Shown one piece after another: positions 44,727 through 58,800 of a stretch of DNA of 64,000 bases. The DNA is taken from NCBI GenBank assembly GCA_013076295.1, contig RQOL01000824.1:3162001-3226000 (forward strand). The letters run 5' to 3'. The DNA comes from Sanderia malayensis (Eukaryota > Cnidaria > Scyphozoa > Semaeostomeae > Pelagiidae). The notes beneath the pieces are model-generated. The model was given only the letters and a program-made list of their open reading frames with translations, had not been told where the DNA came from and did not search any database. Positions within the stretch are counted from its first letter, which is position 1; each line of letters starts with the position of its first letter. A program made the position numbers and the translations under genes.

Positions 44727-47700
44727 TAGTCACATAGAATAGAACTATTAGTGAATTTAATCTACAAGATTAATTTGCCAGCTAATTAGGGGGAAATTAA
44801 TCACAAGTTCAGCGACACAGCTTGTGTAGTTGCAATTGAATTTTATTGAATTGAATTGATCAATTGAATTGAATGTTATTGAATTTGGAGGCCAGCCATA
44901 AAATTCGATTCTTCAATGATAATGAATGTCGCTAATTTGCCCTCATAATTATCATTTGGCGCCAAACTATTGTTGCTTTTGTTGTATTTGTTTATATTTA
45001 CGTGGGCAATTTTGTACTATTATTGAATTGAACAAAAATAGAATCCATGTATATTATGGAAGATAAAAGAAACCAATTTTATTGTACCTTGATTTCTATA
45101 TATACCAACAATGCACAATGGACAATGAAACAACGAAACAGTTCAGGGGCCAAATGCTTAGCTACTCATATACACACATTTTCATAAAAATACTAATTTC
45201 TGGGCAAGGCTCAATATTCTTAAAAATAGTCGAGCTTGGGTTTTGAAAGGGGCGAAAAACCCCTCTGTAGAGCTAAGCTGCCGTTTTGTCGGAAAATTGC
45301 TGATCTTGTCGGAAAAAAATATCTTCTGTTTACGTTCAGTTCTAGCTAATTTCCTAATCTTATATTCGTAGTCTTGAAGAAACAAAGATGCTATTAAATT
45401 TTTGTCGGAAAATCTGAATTTCTTGCCCCCCCCCCACCCTATAAAATTTCCTATCTACGCCATTTGATGCATATACTCTGCATGTACTCTTTATGTACCC
45501 TGCATATACCGAGTATGTACATATATGTACCCTGTATGTACCCTCTATGTGCTCTGCATGGATAAGATGGGATTGTTCAAATGCAATATCCCTGATCTCC
45601 AGAACTTCTTCGCTTCAAGGCAACGAGGATGATCCTTCTGAAAAATTGTTGAAAAATTACGATATGGCTAAGCGATTGAAATAATACCCTATTTTTATTC
45701 TCCACCCATATCACATGCCTATTAGACAGTAATTAATCATTCGTTGTAATGCTCACGGCCATTCAGATTGTTTACTTTTGCGATACAAACCGCTTTTTTA
45801 ATGACGATTTTTAAATAGATGCTATTCCTCATAAATTCAATTATGGATATCGTTCCGAGTTGATGGGAAATTTACACGATGCATAATTATACATATGCGT
45901 TTGATAATTAGCCGGAGAATATTTTTAGATTCATGTGAATGCATGCTAATTAAAAAAATGATAAGTTGCATGCCCCTTCCTCAAAAATATAACTAATTTT
46001 ATTGATTTATCAGCCGTGTAAATTCTATGCGCGCAATTGTGAAGGAAGTTAGTTACATTCTTGACATACTAATGCGATGTTCGTTAATCACTTTTTAATT
46101 GTTTTTGAAATCTAAGTTTATTTCTTACGCAGATGTTTCAGTTTGGAATATTAAGTGCCTATTTTCTTATCAACTCATTTTGTTATCATTTCCTGTATTA
46201 ATTTCAATGTATCCAGTTGGAGGACATTAACTCTAATCACATGGTGTCAGTTCTGGAAATTGATTCGTAGCTTGTCCAAATATAGGCAGTTGTGCGCATA
46301 TTTGGCGAGCTATTTCTCAATGCATTCTAATAACGTAATGTCCAAAATTATGAAATTGCTCAATATGTGCAATGGAAATCCAAATTATCTCGTAAACTAC
46401 ATTAAATATCAACGAACAGTATTTCTTTGTTTTTGAATAATACACAAACCAAACTTTTTAATATTTTTCACCATTGCGAGATTCTTTTCATAAAGAGTAT
46501 GAAAATAGCCTTGCATATTGGCTGTGTTTTTCATGGACAAGGAAAACACAAAATCATTCAGAGATATACTCGCATTTTACCGCGTGATCGACTCGAGATT
46601 CACGCGGGATTTATGCGTATTTCTGACGGGAGAGCCTAAAACGCGAGATGCATTGTTTACCATTACGACTCCTTGACCTGGCTTTTTGATCTCGATTTCC
46701 AAGTGAAAAGACTTGCGTTCCCTGGTTGTTCACCTGCTTGTTAGAACATAGCCAATTTGGATATGCTATAGATAACTGGTGGCTTATCTGCTTTTTGACA
46801 TGATCTATAGACGTTAGGGCTGAGGCAATCCCGTTCTACGGTAAACAGCTGTTTCGTGAAAACAAAAAACGCCTTTGTTAGTATATTTTAAAAACTTCTT
46901 TATTTGGATTTAGCAGCCAGTGAACGAGCTCCATTGCCTGTGGCTTGCCTTTTCTATTTGGTTATCTTTGGATAGTTGTTTTCTGGAAGCAAAGGCCCGA
47001 ATTGCATCTCCATAAAGGTATGTCTTCAGCACATTTTATTTCAATGTATTTTTATAAGCATGCAATGTAAATCTGACGTGTTAGTTTGCTTTAGTTGAAA
47101 ACAGTGCTCCATTATATTTGATATTTTTTATTGTTTATTATTCTTTTTACTTGTTAGCCTTCGCCCTTGAATCTAAAATTATATCGAAAGGTTTCTCGGA
47201 GCAATTTGTTCACACCAGTATGAATAGATGAGTTAGCATGGTTAATTTTTATCTTAAGTCTAAGATTCTGCACACAATATTCACGAATCCCTTCAAAAAT
47301 TGCAAGTTTGCTCAAACGCCTCGAAGGCTTGAGCTGGGCGCAACGTGCTCTCAGAGAGATCTGAGAAAAATCTTAAAAATAGCTTATTTTCGCAAAAATC
47401 TATTTTCATTTCGATTTTTGCAACCTGAAGACATGGAAGCTCTTGCGAGATAGCAATTGCCTAATATTAGAAAAACAAGATGTTGATAAAAGTCATCGAA
47501 AGCTTAGTATATTGTTTATTCCTCGAGGCATAAGCGAGGTTCATTCAAAGAGAAGTACCGTGAATTGAATAAGAGGTTGGTTATAAATGTCTACCCCAAT
47601 TAATCTCCATGGTGAAACAACGTGATATTGATAAGCTTTGTACACAGTCACGTTGCCTCAATGATTCCTTAGAAATATAATTATTCAACCTGTTTCAGAG

Positions 47701-50109
47701 ACTTCGGGGATGATGAATAAAACTTTAAGAAAATAAATAATGTTTGTACAACAATGTAGCATGAAATGATATATATTCAATAAATAGATATGACTTTTTT
47801 ATCTTAATGTGCTTGCTTTGTGTGTATCTAATTATAAAGTGTTCCTTCGTGCTAAACTATCTGTTTATGTTCATTAAGTGAACTTCCTTTCAAGCAGTTT
47901 CAATTGACTAAAGGTTTGCCAATATTTCGGTGCCATAAACAAAAGTTATTTGTCAAGCTATATCAAGATATAAAAATTGAGCCAAAATAATAATTACGCC
48001 AAAACCATGGATGTTTTTCCTCTGATCATTTACATTTGCCTTTAGCGTCCAAATATAAATATTACAGGCAAAGAACGAAAGTAGACTGATATGTTATCAA
48101 GGAAGTAGTTATTAACTTAATTAATGGTTTTCTTCCAAAAATTTTTTCCTTAAAGATAAATGCAAAGAATAATTGCGTCATAAAGTTTTGAAGACGTATG
48201 TATTGTGTAACTCGATCCAATCCAAAATTCATTCATTCCTGACACAGTTGGTTTTGTTGTTAACCGTGACGTTATGCTTTGCCTTAACCAAAACAAAAGA
48301 AGAATACAGGAATGATTTGTGGATTGAGAATTTTGCGTGACTCAAAATGAACACGAACTATTATTATTTCATTGATGACAAGCTGCTAACGCAAAGATAG
48401 GGAGGGCCTAATTTTGATGAGTTAATACAATACAAATGGATCAGCAGGGTGCAGGGATGGTTTATGTTATTCACCTTCCCGTTATGAAAACCAGTGTATA
48501 ACGTATATAACAAAACTTGTTTTGTTAAATACAAATAATCATCTCGTCTTTTTCCACCACGAGAACATTACATAAGGCAACTTCTTTTGTGACGTAAATT
48601 CCGTCAGCACTTATCGCGTGTCCGAAAATTTTCTCGTGTCTCATTCAAACCATGGGCACTTGAATTAGTTTACACCTTGCTCTAATTTCCAATTGCTTTT
48701 TCAAACCATGAGGAAATAAACCGCCATTGTATTTGGACTAATCTTAACACCCCTCCCGACACAATCACCTATTTCGGTTCCGATATTTCATAACAATCGT
48801 TTAAAATCGTTTGATGGCGAACGAGAATTTTGAGGGAGGCGATGAACCCACTGGCCCTTGAATATTTTCTCTCATCTTTCAAATAATTCCTGGTTGATTT
48901 TTTCACGAATTTTGCTTCTTGATCCCGCAAAACAGGTGGGGAAAATGAGGTGAAAACTCCGGACCAGCGTGTTCACTAAATCCCATTGAATCTGTTACAT
49001 GAGTTCATATCCACAACAAGTCAGAATCATGAATTTGACCTGTTTTTGTTTTGTCTTAGCCCAATGGCCCCTGCGTTCTGTCGGTAGCCCCGCGGCCGCT
49101 CGGCCCCAATTTCTCCAGATGTGACATTTTTCAAGGCAAAGAAAGTGAAAGATACTTTTGTAATAATTATGACACAGCTAGCAAACAATTACCTGTAAAA
49201 ATACTCGAATTTCATTTTTGATACGAGTTTTCTTTTCACAACTCTTTTACCTCGGCGTTATAAAATCAGTTTTGAGGGTTGCAAGAATTTAAAACGAAAG
49301 CACAAGGCAAGAAAGTACGGAGCAAGCGATATTTAGTCGACTCCAGTTAAAATATTAACTTTATCAATGTTTACAAAACAGATTAACACATAAAATCGTG
49401 GTTATCTATTTTGATACCTGGTGCTATTTTTATACATACCGATAACAAAATATCAAAACATTATTCAAGAGATGCTATTTAAAATGCCTTTTCTTTCTTC
49501 AATCGCGTTTTACAATATTATCACTAGTATAATCACAAGTATGTAACTATTTTCGCCCATCAATATTTCATTTTGTGAAGGGCTTTCTTCACTCTATCTG
49601 TGTCCTTTACATTCCATGCATAATACAATTGCAAAATACTTTTTTGCAATGTTAAAAAAACACCCATTCATTTAAATTGAAGTATTTTCTGTATATTTGT
49701 GTGTTTTAGGAAATAGCCCTTCGGTTTCCTGTGGCTGGGACATTTTTCTGGCCCTCCATGCAAAGTTTCCGTCGTGTCTTGGGGTGATAGAGTTTGCAGA
49801 CAGCTTTGGGGCACAGGGCCGCCGTCGCATGCCTCCTCCATGTGTTACGTATGCCATCACGTGATCATCTCGGGAAACGAAAATAAATAGAGCTCAGAAT
49901 TAATTTCTCAACAACATTCAAGAGAAAGTGCTAGAGAAAGAACATGAGCCCTCTTGGGAATATATCATCAAAAAACAGGAAAGCATAAACAGAGTTAAGG
50001 TAATTACGATCAGTTGAACGTTTTTACTTATTGCGTGAAGATTCACGAGTTTGTATTGTGAGGAAAAGCCATTACTGCCCGTCGATTGAATAGGCGCGTT
50101 CAAGAAGTG

Positions 50110-50117
50110 TATAAATA
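50110..50117 (+). promoter_or_regulatory. Candidate TATA box of the SPSB gene
   Basis: TATAAATA lies 266 bp before the predicted start codon. About 30 bp downstream lies the pyrimidine-flanked ACCAGTTAACTC (50139-50150), where transcription could begin. The assignment rests on motif and position only. Confidence 0.4.
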
Positions 50118-50382
50118 AAGTTGACTAAAGCATTGGACGACCAGTTAACTCATTGAATTCAACAAGAACAAGTCATTACAGAAACAGCTAACAACATTGC
50201 TAATTTTTCACAGTGGTCAAGCACAAGCCAACAAGATTGAGCCGATACGAGCAACGACAGTATATCAACTGCTATTTCATACACTGAAGTGTGTGCTCAT
50301 ATTAACTAACGCAAGTTTGTCTGAATTGGCTGCCAAGATCACTCGTTTAACTTCATATCAACCCCTGCGGGATTACTTGAGA

Positions 50383-53045
50383 ATGGGGTCTCGTATCTCT
50401 TCAACAAAACGGACTATCGACCAACAAAACGATAGAAAAGAAGTCACCAAGCATCGTCGGAAACATCGAGGAAAGAAAGACGCTTTTAGTCAAAACAGCG
50501 ATCACTCAACCCCTAGGCCAAGGAAGTTAGAGATTCTTCTAGACAGGCCAGCACCATCTCGCCAAACTCAGATTGATTACGCTTGGAATCAAGAAGATAG
50601 AAGTATGAACATTTATGTGAAAGAAGACGACCCATTAACATTACACCGACATCCAGTTGCCCAAAGTACAGACGGCATTCGTGGGAAAGTAGGTCTCGAC
50701 AAAGGCCTACATGCATGGGATTTATGCTGGGCAACTCGTCAGCGAGGAACTCATGCTGTAATCGGAGTTGCAACAAAAAAGGCCGCTCTTCACTGTGCTG
50801 GTTATCACTCGCTTGTTGGCAGCAATGCCGATAGCTGGGGATGGGATCTTGGTAGAAATAAACTATTTCATAACGAGAGAACTGTATCCGGTAAAAGCTA
50901 CCCAAGGAATTTAGGCCCAGACGAGACTTACGTTGTTCCCGACTCTGTCCGCATGATTTTAGACATGGATGAAGGTACTCTAGCTTTTGAAGTTGATGGA
51001 CATTATCTTGGCCCAGCATTCACGAATCTTAAAGGACATTGTGTTTACCCCATGGTATCAGCTGTCTGGGGACATTGCGAAGTTACAATGAAATACATCG
51101 GATGCCTAGATGGTAAGTTGAATTTTTCATCTCATCTGCTTTGTTTGTTGACAGATGGACAAAATATTGTTTTTAAGGCGTATAAAAGGATTCTGTTTTC
51201 CCTCAACCCTCTCCCGTTTTCTATTTCCAATTCATTGAAATAAAACATAGAAATTAAGTTACAAGGATGCAACGGGTTTCCTAAATTTGCTTTCACTTTT
51301 GTGTTCTAGACCGATCATTCATTTATAATCAGGAAATAAGGCTTTTCGTTTCCTATAAATATTTCCTTTTTCTTTGCGACTTGGCAAAAACCACGACGGC
51401 CTATCCCAGCTTCACATTAGGGGAGGGTTCATGACTCAATTTTACTAATATCTTATTCATTTTGAATATTCATCGCATGTTCATCATCATAATTATTGAA
51501 AGAATTCATAAAGATGAACATTAAACATCTTATTTTCGTGAATTAATGCAATTACGTAGTCTGGTCTATCTATTACGTAGTAAATAGTTCTCGCTATTTA
51601 TAATGGTTTTCACTCATTCCAAATATTAAATACATACTATGTCAATTTTGTCGTCATTGTCGAAAATAACCAATGACTCATCTAAGTTTCTAATTTACTT
51701 TCTAGAAGCCAAATAAAAAATTTAAATGCCAGACGTGTATATTCGATGTTTTAAGGAAAAGCGAAATTTCTATATAAGGTCGAAAATGATTATGATATTT
51801 GAAAAGGACGTGCGTATGAAAAAGTTTGATCGAAAATCACCAATGTGATTATTTTGGGTTGTTTATCGTTGAAAATAATAACGTCAAACTTGAAAGGAAA
51901 ATGAGTTGTCTCATTTCTGTTTTGTTTATTCAGCGAGCCAAAGAAACTTTATGACGTCAATTGACTCAAAGACCTTTCTCTTTTGCGCTACGGGAAATTT
52001 GTTAGATGTGAGGTCATTTTTCGTTTCAAGAACTACCCAACGTTGAAACTTTGCGTTTTCTCTGTCAAACTCTGTGAAATTTCGAATAATTTGACTTGTC
52101 ATGGTCGAAAACTTTTCATCTTGCGGAAACGGGGTGGAAATCCATTTAGGAGGGCACATGTCTATCTGGTGAGGCCCATGCTAAACATGTGGATATTTGA
52201 ATATCCAATTTGAATAAACCCAGCAGGTCTTATTTCAATGAAGCACATGGCTGCCTTCCATCTGAAACATGTTGTGTGTTGATCTCTTTCATGGTAACCA
52301 TGGTCTGCAGGTGGAACAGGACCGCGTTTCCCCTCAAGGCTTATTAAATTACGTGTCTGCATTTTACGCGCCATTATTTTAATTCTTATGCACCACGTTA
52401 ACACAGGCCGTCACCATTGACTGAACAAATTTTTATCGCTGCCATGTTGGCTTTCGTCCAGACTATTGTTGGGCCTAATTGTCTTACATGTTGTTGCATC
52501 CTATATGTATTCCTGCGTGAATATTTCTCAATTTGTAATTAAACATTCACCTTACCCACGTTCTATTGTCAATAAATCACGGTCAGTGAATAATTACGTT
52601 TGAGTGGGGCTCGGTTTCCTATTTTACCTGCAATAAAGCTGCAGTTTCCAATTTTAGGAATTTTCCATTCAAACATTATTGCCGAGATAATGTGGTCTTC
52701 GGGTCTTAATTGCGTAATTAATGTGAACTTCATCTAACCTATCTCAGAAATTTCAATAATTAATTGATAATGTCCCGTGTATATTTGAAGTCTTTTGAGC
52801 AACCTGCTAAACTCCCTCACCATCCATTCATTTTAAAACCTGCCTATCCTTAATATTATTTTTCCTTGTCTAATCATCAATTAATTTAATGTTTTCTTTT
52901 GTTTATAGCCGAACCTTTGACTCTGAAAGACATGTGTCGATTCCAAATGCGAAAAGCCATAGGCAAGGAGAACATCACAAAGGAGCTTTTAGATTCCACG
53001 TGTATTCCAGATGAGCTGAGGCGATACCTGGTGTACGAGGCCTAA
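50383..53045 (+). CDS. SPRY domain and SOCS box protein, SPSB1/SPSB4 (gustavus) type
   Basis: Exon 50383-51112 and exon 52909-53045 join in frame to 288 residues (vertebrate SPSB1 is about 273). SPSB proteins are substrate adaptors of Cullin-5 E3 ubiquitin ligases. The SPRY domain contains the family's hallmark stretches [76 protein letters not shown] and [13 protein letters not shown]. The SOCS box is on exon 2: BC-box [16 protein letters not shown] and Cul5-box [12 protein letters not shown] chose the start at [13 protein letters not shown] because SPSB1/4 also begin MG...; an upstream in-frame Met at 50197 would add 62 residues unlike the family. Residues 20-45 form a basic insert ([11 protein letters not shown]) longer than in vertebrate proteins. 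Confidence 0.93.
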
Positions 53046-54587
53046 CCAATACTGTTGCCACATGGTTTTGAATCGGCCTGGTTTATCTCATGTCCTTGTG
53101 AGCATAGCAAAGATGTTTGCATGCTTAGCCAAACAGCCTGCTTACAAGACAAGATTTGGTGCACATCAATGCTACAAATATATGGCACATAAATGGCACA
53201 GAATGCAACACCAGTCTCCGTCGTAGAACTGGCTCGCCCCGCAGGCACACAGATTATCACCTCTTCGAAGGAGCTGTCTCACGTCAGTTGTTGGAGGACA
53301 TTTTATGTTGATATTTTTTCTTTATCAACAAATTCTGTTGCGTTAAACGATGTGGATAGATTGATTTTTGTTCAACAACCCAAAGAACGGTAAAGAAATA
53401 TACGTTTTAAGGAATCTACCATAGTTTAATTAATTAAAAGTATGCAAACTTTATTAAATAACTTATTGTCTTTGTTCTTATTGATATTATTGTTGACGTT
53501 AAAAAATATGCAATTTTTGGATGTGAATGATTAATAGAGATGAATTAGAAATGCAATTTAAATTTATTTATTATTTCTTGTTCAATTCATTGTATTTTCT
53601 TTCACTGAATATTCAGATTATATAGTTAATTTATGCATTTCATGTATATTTTGGTCAAGTTTTTTGTTTAAGGTGACTAACTTATTTTAAAATACAGTTC
53701 TGTTCCATGGAAACGATTTGCTTATTGATTCTGAGAATTCTCGTTCTCAAGGAGCATGCGTGGCAGCAATTATTAGGGAGGAGCATCCATCATTCGTTGA
53801 CTCATGGCTCGTTAACGTTAATGTCCCGGGAATAAACAACCCTTTATTCCACCCCCGCTGTTATTGGAAAGTACGTAAAATACCACATTCAACGTGGGTT
53901 CTTTATTGCATGGCCTGCATTCCCGAGTGAGGGGGAACAGAGTCTTAAGGCTTAAAAAATTCAAAGACAACTATTTTTATTTTCCATTCATTTAATCCAA
54001 AAGTTACCTATTTGCATTGACGTTCCATTATTTCGACATTGTTGTATTTAAAATTTAAAGATGCATATATAGTTACTTGTTTATTTAAGCAAATTTTATT
54101 AAAAGAGTTTTTGAGAAAACATTCTTCATATTTACTTTCTTCAGTTCTTTGATGATTTGATTGGTTTTTGAGAAAGTTCATCTTGGGTTCATTTGAGACC
54201 CAATTCCCAACTGCAATCTTTCCAACCTCTGTTTTCTGCTGAGCTAAGGGGCTACCTTCTCAACGGCAAAAGTGCAAAGCAATTTTAGGGGCTATTCAAA
54301 AACGTGGCTTTATTACCATTTTGTGGAACTGTAAATTTGACTTTAATGTTTTGATTTCAATTTTGTGGCAGAATTAATATCATTTGATGAAGAATTTGCA
54401 ACACTTGTCTAGTTTGTGGTGTTGTAAATTTTCCTCAGAGTATTCCCTGACCTTTGAATGCTACTTGCGTTGTAATATTGCAAAGCTTCCATCTGAGCAA
54501 TTACGTGGGAATTATTGTTTATCCTGGTAATTTTTATAACCAAACTGGTCTTTTTTACTTTCAGGCACAAATTGATGTCCCAATTCC

Positions 54588-54690
54588 TCAGTGACATCAA
54601 CACCAGAGCCATCGTTATATTCAAGCAGAAAGAACAGAGTTCAAAGGACGAAGGTCAAAAACGGAGGTCAAAAGACAGCCTGATGACGAG
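54588..54690 (+). other. Possible orphan coding exon
   Basis: A strong acceptor (TTTTTTACTTTCAG, ending 54565) and a donor (ACGAG|GTAGGA at about 54691) bracket a frame open throughout. It reads HKLMSQFLSDINTRAIVIFK, followed by a basic, Lys/Ser-rich tail. No partner exons were found. The coordinates cover the later part of the frame; it opens at about 54566. It could be an alternative exon, a relic or chance. Confidence 0.25.
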
Positions 54691-54741
54691 GTAGGACATT
54701 TATTGACCTTTTGGGACTCAATGTTTTAAGCCCTTTGAACC

Positions 54742-54773
54742 CAAGTAGGTTGAACCCGAGCTCAACCTACTTG
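54742..54773. repeat. Perfect 12-bp hairpin beside the foldback element
   Basis: CAAGTAGGTTGA and TCAACCTACTTG are separated by 8 bases. A similar, less perfect inverted pair (GGGTTAATTCAACCCGGGC) lies on the other flank at about 55900-55935. The foldback element may therefore have inserted into an older inverted-repeat element. Confidence 0.7.
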
Positions 54774-54778
54774 TGTTA

Positions 54779-55854
54779 AGGCGGATTTACACGGTACAAG
54801 TTGGCTACAAGTTTTTTCGATATTGGACTGCAAACTTGAACTTGTATCGTGTAAATGCCCTAAAATTCTGTTCACGCCTGTTGTTTTGATTGACGTTAAT
54901 CCTCCATCACAGTCGAAAAATTTCTGACTCGATGTCAAAAAGTTTTTCAGTTCACACCATTTTTTCAAAGACGCCGCAAATCGCTACTTCATGTAAGGTT
55001 TGTTTTGATTCGGGAATTGTAGATTTTGCAAAGGAAAACTCAATTTTCGCAGCAAAATGGTTCTGTTAACGGATAAAAGTTTATCTCGCGTGCGTCAACT
55101 TAAATTATCAGATTTATGAAGAAATTTATGACAAAATTTTAGCACCAGTAGTTAATTAAATACTCAAAACAAGCCATTATTAATTATGGTATAATAAAAT
55201 AATAATAATAATCATTATCCATCAAAAGGTTTATTACAATATTATTTGCATTTTCATTGATGATTATGGTGCTGCTTGTATTGCGGTGGGCCTAATATGC
55301 TTTTGGACAAATTAGCGTTGTATATCCATTTCTAACATGTTTTTGGCATGGTCATCTGAAATATGAAGGACAATAGGAGGCATGTGACTGTAGAAACAGT
55401 TTGAGAGACGTTTGCAAACCATCTTTATGACCCAGAACGCGTTTCATGGCATGGGGCAATGTTGTTGCTTGTTTTGTAATTAATTATGGTGCTGAAATTT
55501 TGTCATAAATTTCTTCATAAATCTGATAATTTAAGTTGACGCACGCGAGATAAACTTTTATCCGTTAACAGAACCATTTTGCTGCGAAAATTGAGTTTTC
55601 CTTTGCAAAATCTACAATTCCCGAATCAAAACAAACCTTACATGAAGTAGCAATTTGCGGCGTCTTTGAAAAAATGGTGTGAACTGAAAACTTTTTGACA
55701 TCGAGTCAGAAATTTTTCGACTGTGATGGAGGATTAACGTCAATCAAAACAACAGGCGTGAACAGAATTTTAGGGCATTTACACGATACAAGTTCAAGTT
55801 TGCAGTCCAATATCGAAAAAACTTGTAGGCAACTTGTACCGTGTAAATCCGCCT
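54779..55854. mobile_element. 1.08-kb foldback transposon with arms of about 375 bp
   Basis: The left arm (54779 to about 55157) and the right arm (about 55477-55854) are near-perfect inverted copies of each other. They begin AGGCGGATTTACACGGTACA and end in its complement. TTA is found outside both ends, a 3-bp duplication that fits PIF/Harbinger. The loop of about 320 bp (55158-55476) shows no recognisable coding sequence. The open frames in the two arms are mirror copies and are not genes. Confidence 0.9.
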
Positions 55855-58800
55855 TTAGAATTTTTAGAGTTCAAAGAGCCCACCTCCATGGGTGTGTTGA
55901 AACCGGGTTAATTCAACCCGGGCTCAACCCAGGTTAGTTGTGCATAGTGTAAACAGGGCTTTACCAATGTATAGATTTTATGCAGTACGTTCCGGCGTAC
56001 TTTTGAGTACTTCAGTTCAAACCAGCGCAGCTGATTATCAAGTTTCGAATCAGACACCAAAACAAAGATAAGCTCAAACATGTCCGATTTGCAAGACCGT
56101 GTCGTCTTAAAATGACTGATCCCTATCTTCATAACATCGCTTGACCCTCAGTAACCTGGCTCTGTTCTCTTTATCTCTCTCTCTGTCTATGCCTGATTGA
56201 TAATAGCAAATTCCTTTCACTTTGCTCAGTTAATAGGTTGAGATTTGGTTGATGCATTGTTGGATCACCTTTATTTTGATTTCATCTGAAACTGTGTGGT
56301 CTAGAGGTCAACTAGTCCCTTGCAATGATTGGCCCGCGAATTTTCGTGACCCTCAAGCAGACACTCGCAAGAGCCACAGGTCAATTATACAGCGAACACG
56401 ATATAACTACCTACAGCAAATGAAAAGAGTCTGAAAAGTTTAGTTCACTAAAATCGCAGCATTGTTTTAGCTTACCAAGCTGTCATGGAAATTAATGCAA
56501 GCGCACTGGACAACGACGGTGATATGATCAACAATGAGTGGGTTTATTATTGCGCAGGTTAAAATAATTTTTGTCTTCGGGGTTGTAACCAAGAAATTAG
56601 GAAGACACAGCTCTTGAGTTTACAATACTTTCACGGAGACTTCTTCCCTGCTTCAACAGAGCTGTAATGAGTCATTGTCAGCTGCAACTGAGCAATGTTT
56701 CTCATTCATTATCAGTGACCTGAGATATTAGCCATTAGACTAATGCAATATTTACTTTATGACGTCACTATATACGTTGACTAATGATGTTTACCCACTG
56801 CGATTCCAATGTTGGTGTAATGTTTGTTCAGTGATGTTGTTTGAGTGGGCTACTTTCAGGCTGCACTAGGATTAGCATCCTTCCAGGCCCCGGTTTTCTT
56901 GTTTACTTTGTGACGTAATCTTTGTAAGTTCTGTGTTTTGTTCTCCCGGACAACAGCTGGGGCGATGTTGTGCAGGGCACTTGCAAACTGTCGATGTCCG
57001 AATTTGAATCTAAATACCTCTCTTTTGAATTTAAATCCTCCAGGCTACTTTACCAGACAACAGAACAAAGTAACGGTGTAACGGACTAAAACTACTTTTT
57101 CAGACGCTGAAGAAACCCTCAGCGAGCAATTTTCTTTTGCTGCCTTACTTTGAAGGTTCCCTATACATAGCCCAGCCGAAAATTACCAAGGACCTTTGTT
57201 GCCCCCGTTTCTCCAATGAAACAAATGTTGTTGTCGTTGTTGTTGCGTGGATGTTTATGGTAAACATCAGATCAAACAGCAAATACTGAGTTCACAAATT
57301 GAATCACATGTAGAGATAGAACTTTGAATGGTATTGAATTTGCGGTAATCTCCCATAGCTAGGCAGCAGTTTCCACTGGCAATGGGCATTGCTATGCATA
57401 CGAAACCACTGCGCGCAAACAATACAGTTGCATACAATGCCTTGGGTAATGCACAAACCTTTTGCAAACCTCGGTAACTGATAATGCTTCTATCTTGTTG
57501 TGATTGCAATTGAATGTCAACATGACTGTGAAGGGATAATTACTTGCAGCCCTTGAGACCTGGAAACAACACAATGCTGTATAAAGCAGTTGATGGTACG
57601 ATGAATGCCATGTCAGCTAAAATGTGGAAAGGCATCTTGCTCTGAGATATATACTATAACCTCGTCCTGATCTCAATGCATAATTTTGCTATGTGTTGGA
57701 GTTATGTGCTCGGCACTTCATATTTCTGCACAAGTGAGCAAGCAGCAGATATCAATGGCATCTCCATGCGCATGTGCAGTGGGGTGGGTTTAACTGTAAA
57801 TGTTGTTTAACGCTAAGGTGGGGGCATTTTACCCCTGATCCCTTACCCACGACACTACTGGCAGAAAACACTAACGTTGAAAGCCAACTGGCATGCACAG
57901 GTTTCCTCTTGTGGAACTTCTATTAGTTGACAACATCACCTTCAAACGACGGAAAGGTGTTCTCAATCTCAATATCCCTTCTCCCTAATTGTTTTCAGCT
58001 TGTGAAATATACATACATGTAAAAGACCTATCTTCCTAAAATGGACAAAATACAGGTCCCCAGGTACTATTCCCAATGGGAAGGTACAACTGCAAATTCA
58101 GAATCGTATGATACCCACAGACGCACGTGTAGGGTTGGTTGTTTGTGCGATATGCTTGCCTAGACAGGTATTATCATGCTTCGCGATCGGTCTTGACAGG
58201 TCTAGACTGACAACTGGGGACAAAGCATGCTCCTGGATGAAATTCTGCTCATTGTCTACAAGATGCAGCATTGTGTGTCTGTCTTTTCTTAGACATGTCG
58301 GCATAAGTCACGTATCAAGTAGCTACATTGCTCAACTATTCAGCCTTGAAGCTGCTATGGCATTCAGCTACATGCTCAGATATTAATTTATGCTTAGATA
58401 TGTTCAGTTACAACACAAGCATGTGGTCAATAAGTCAGTCGCATGGTTTCAACGCGCTAAAAGTTATTGGGGAGAGTGAAGGGCAGTAATAAATGTAATA
58501 AACTTCCGAAAGAGTCTTACATTTATTAAGAACTGTCCCCTATGCTTTGGAAATTATTGGAGGCTATCTCCAGCCCCATTTACAAATGTTAGCTGATGCT
58601 AATTAATAACACTGTCTTCAAATGGATCTTTTGTCTTTGTTCAGTATTGCTAGAGTTGATGCATTGTCAGTATGTTGTTGTGGAAGGAAATTTTGATTGT
58701 TTCAATTTAAAACGATGCAGCTTAATCAGTGTGGATTCCTGCTGCTGAAGGCTTGCCAAGCACGGTAGCTTAATTGGCTATCTAGACATGATCACGTTAT

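Larger units (their letters stand above)
40243..50382. other. Gene-poor region of 10 kb
   Basis: Apart from three MITEs (40525-40785, 43904-44222, 44542-44726) I see no convincing gene. The frames at 41398-41685 and 43215-43737 have no recognisable domains, splice context or family resemblance. A 20-bp direct duplication (CCTAAATGCCAGGTAAACGC) is at 41393-41436. The stretch from 45 to 50 kb is AT-rich and featureless to my reading. Distal regulatory sequence for SPSB could lie here but cannot be identified by eye. Confidence 0.5.

Noticed and set aside
54762..55937. Two near-identical 68-80 residue frames (MTSSQKFFDCDGG...) as a duplicated gene
   Set aside because: They are the two inverted arms of a foldback transposon, read once on each strand.
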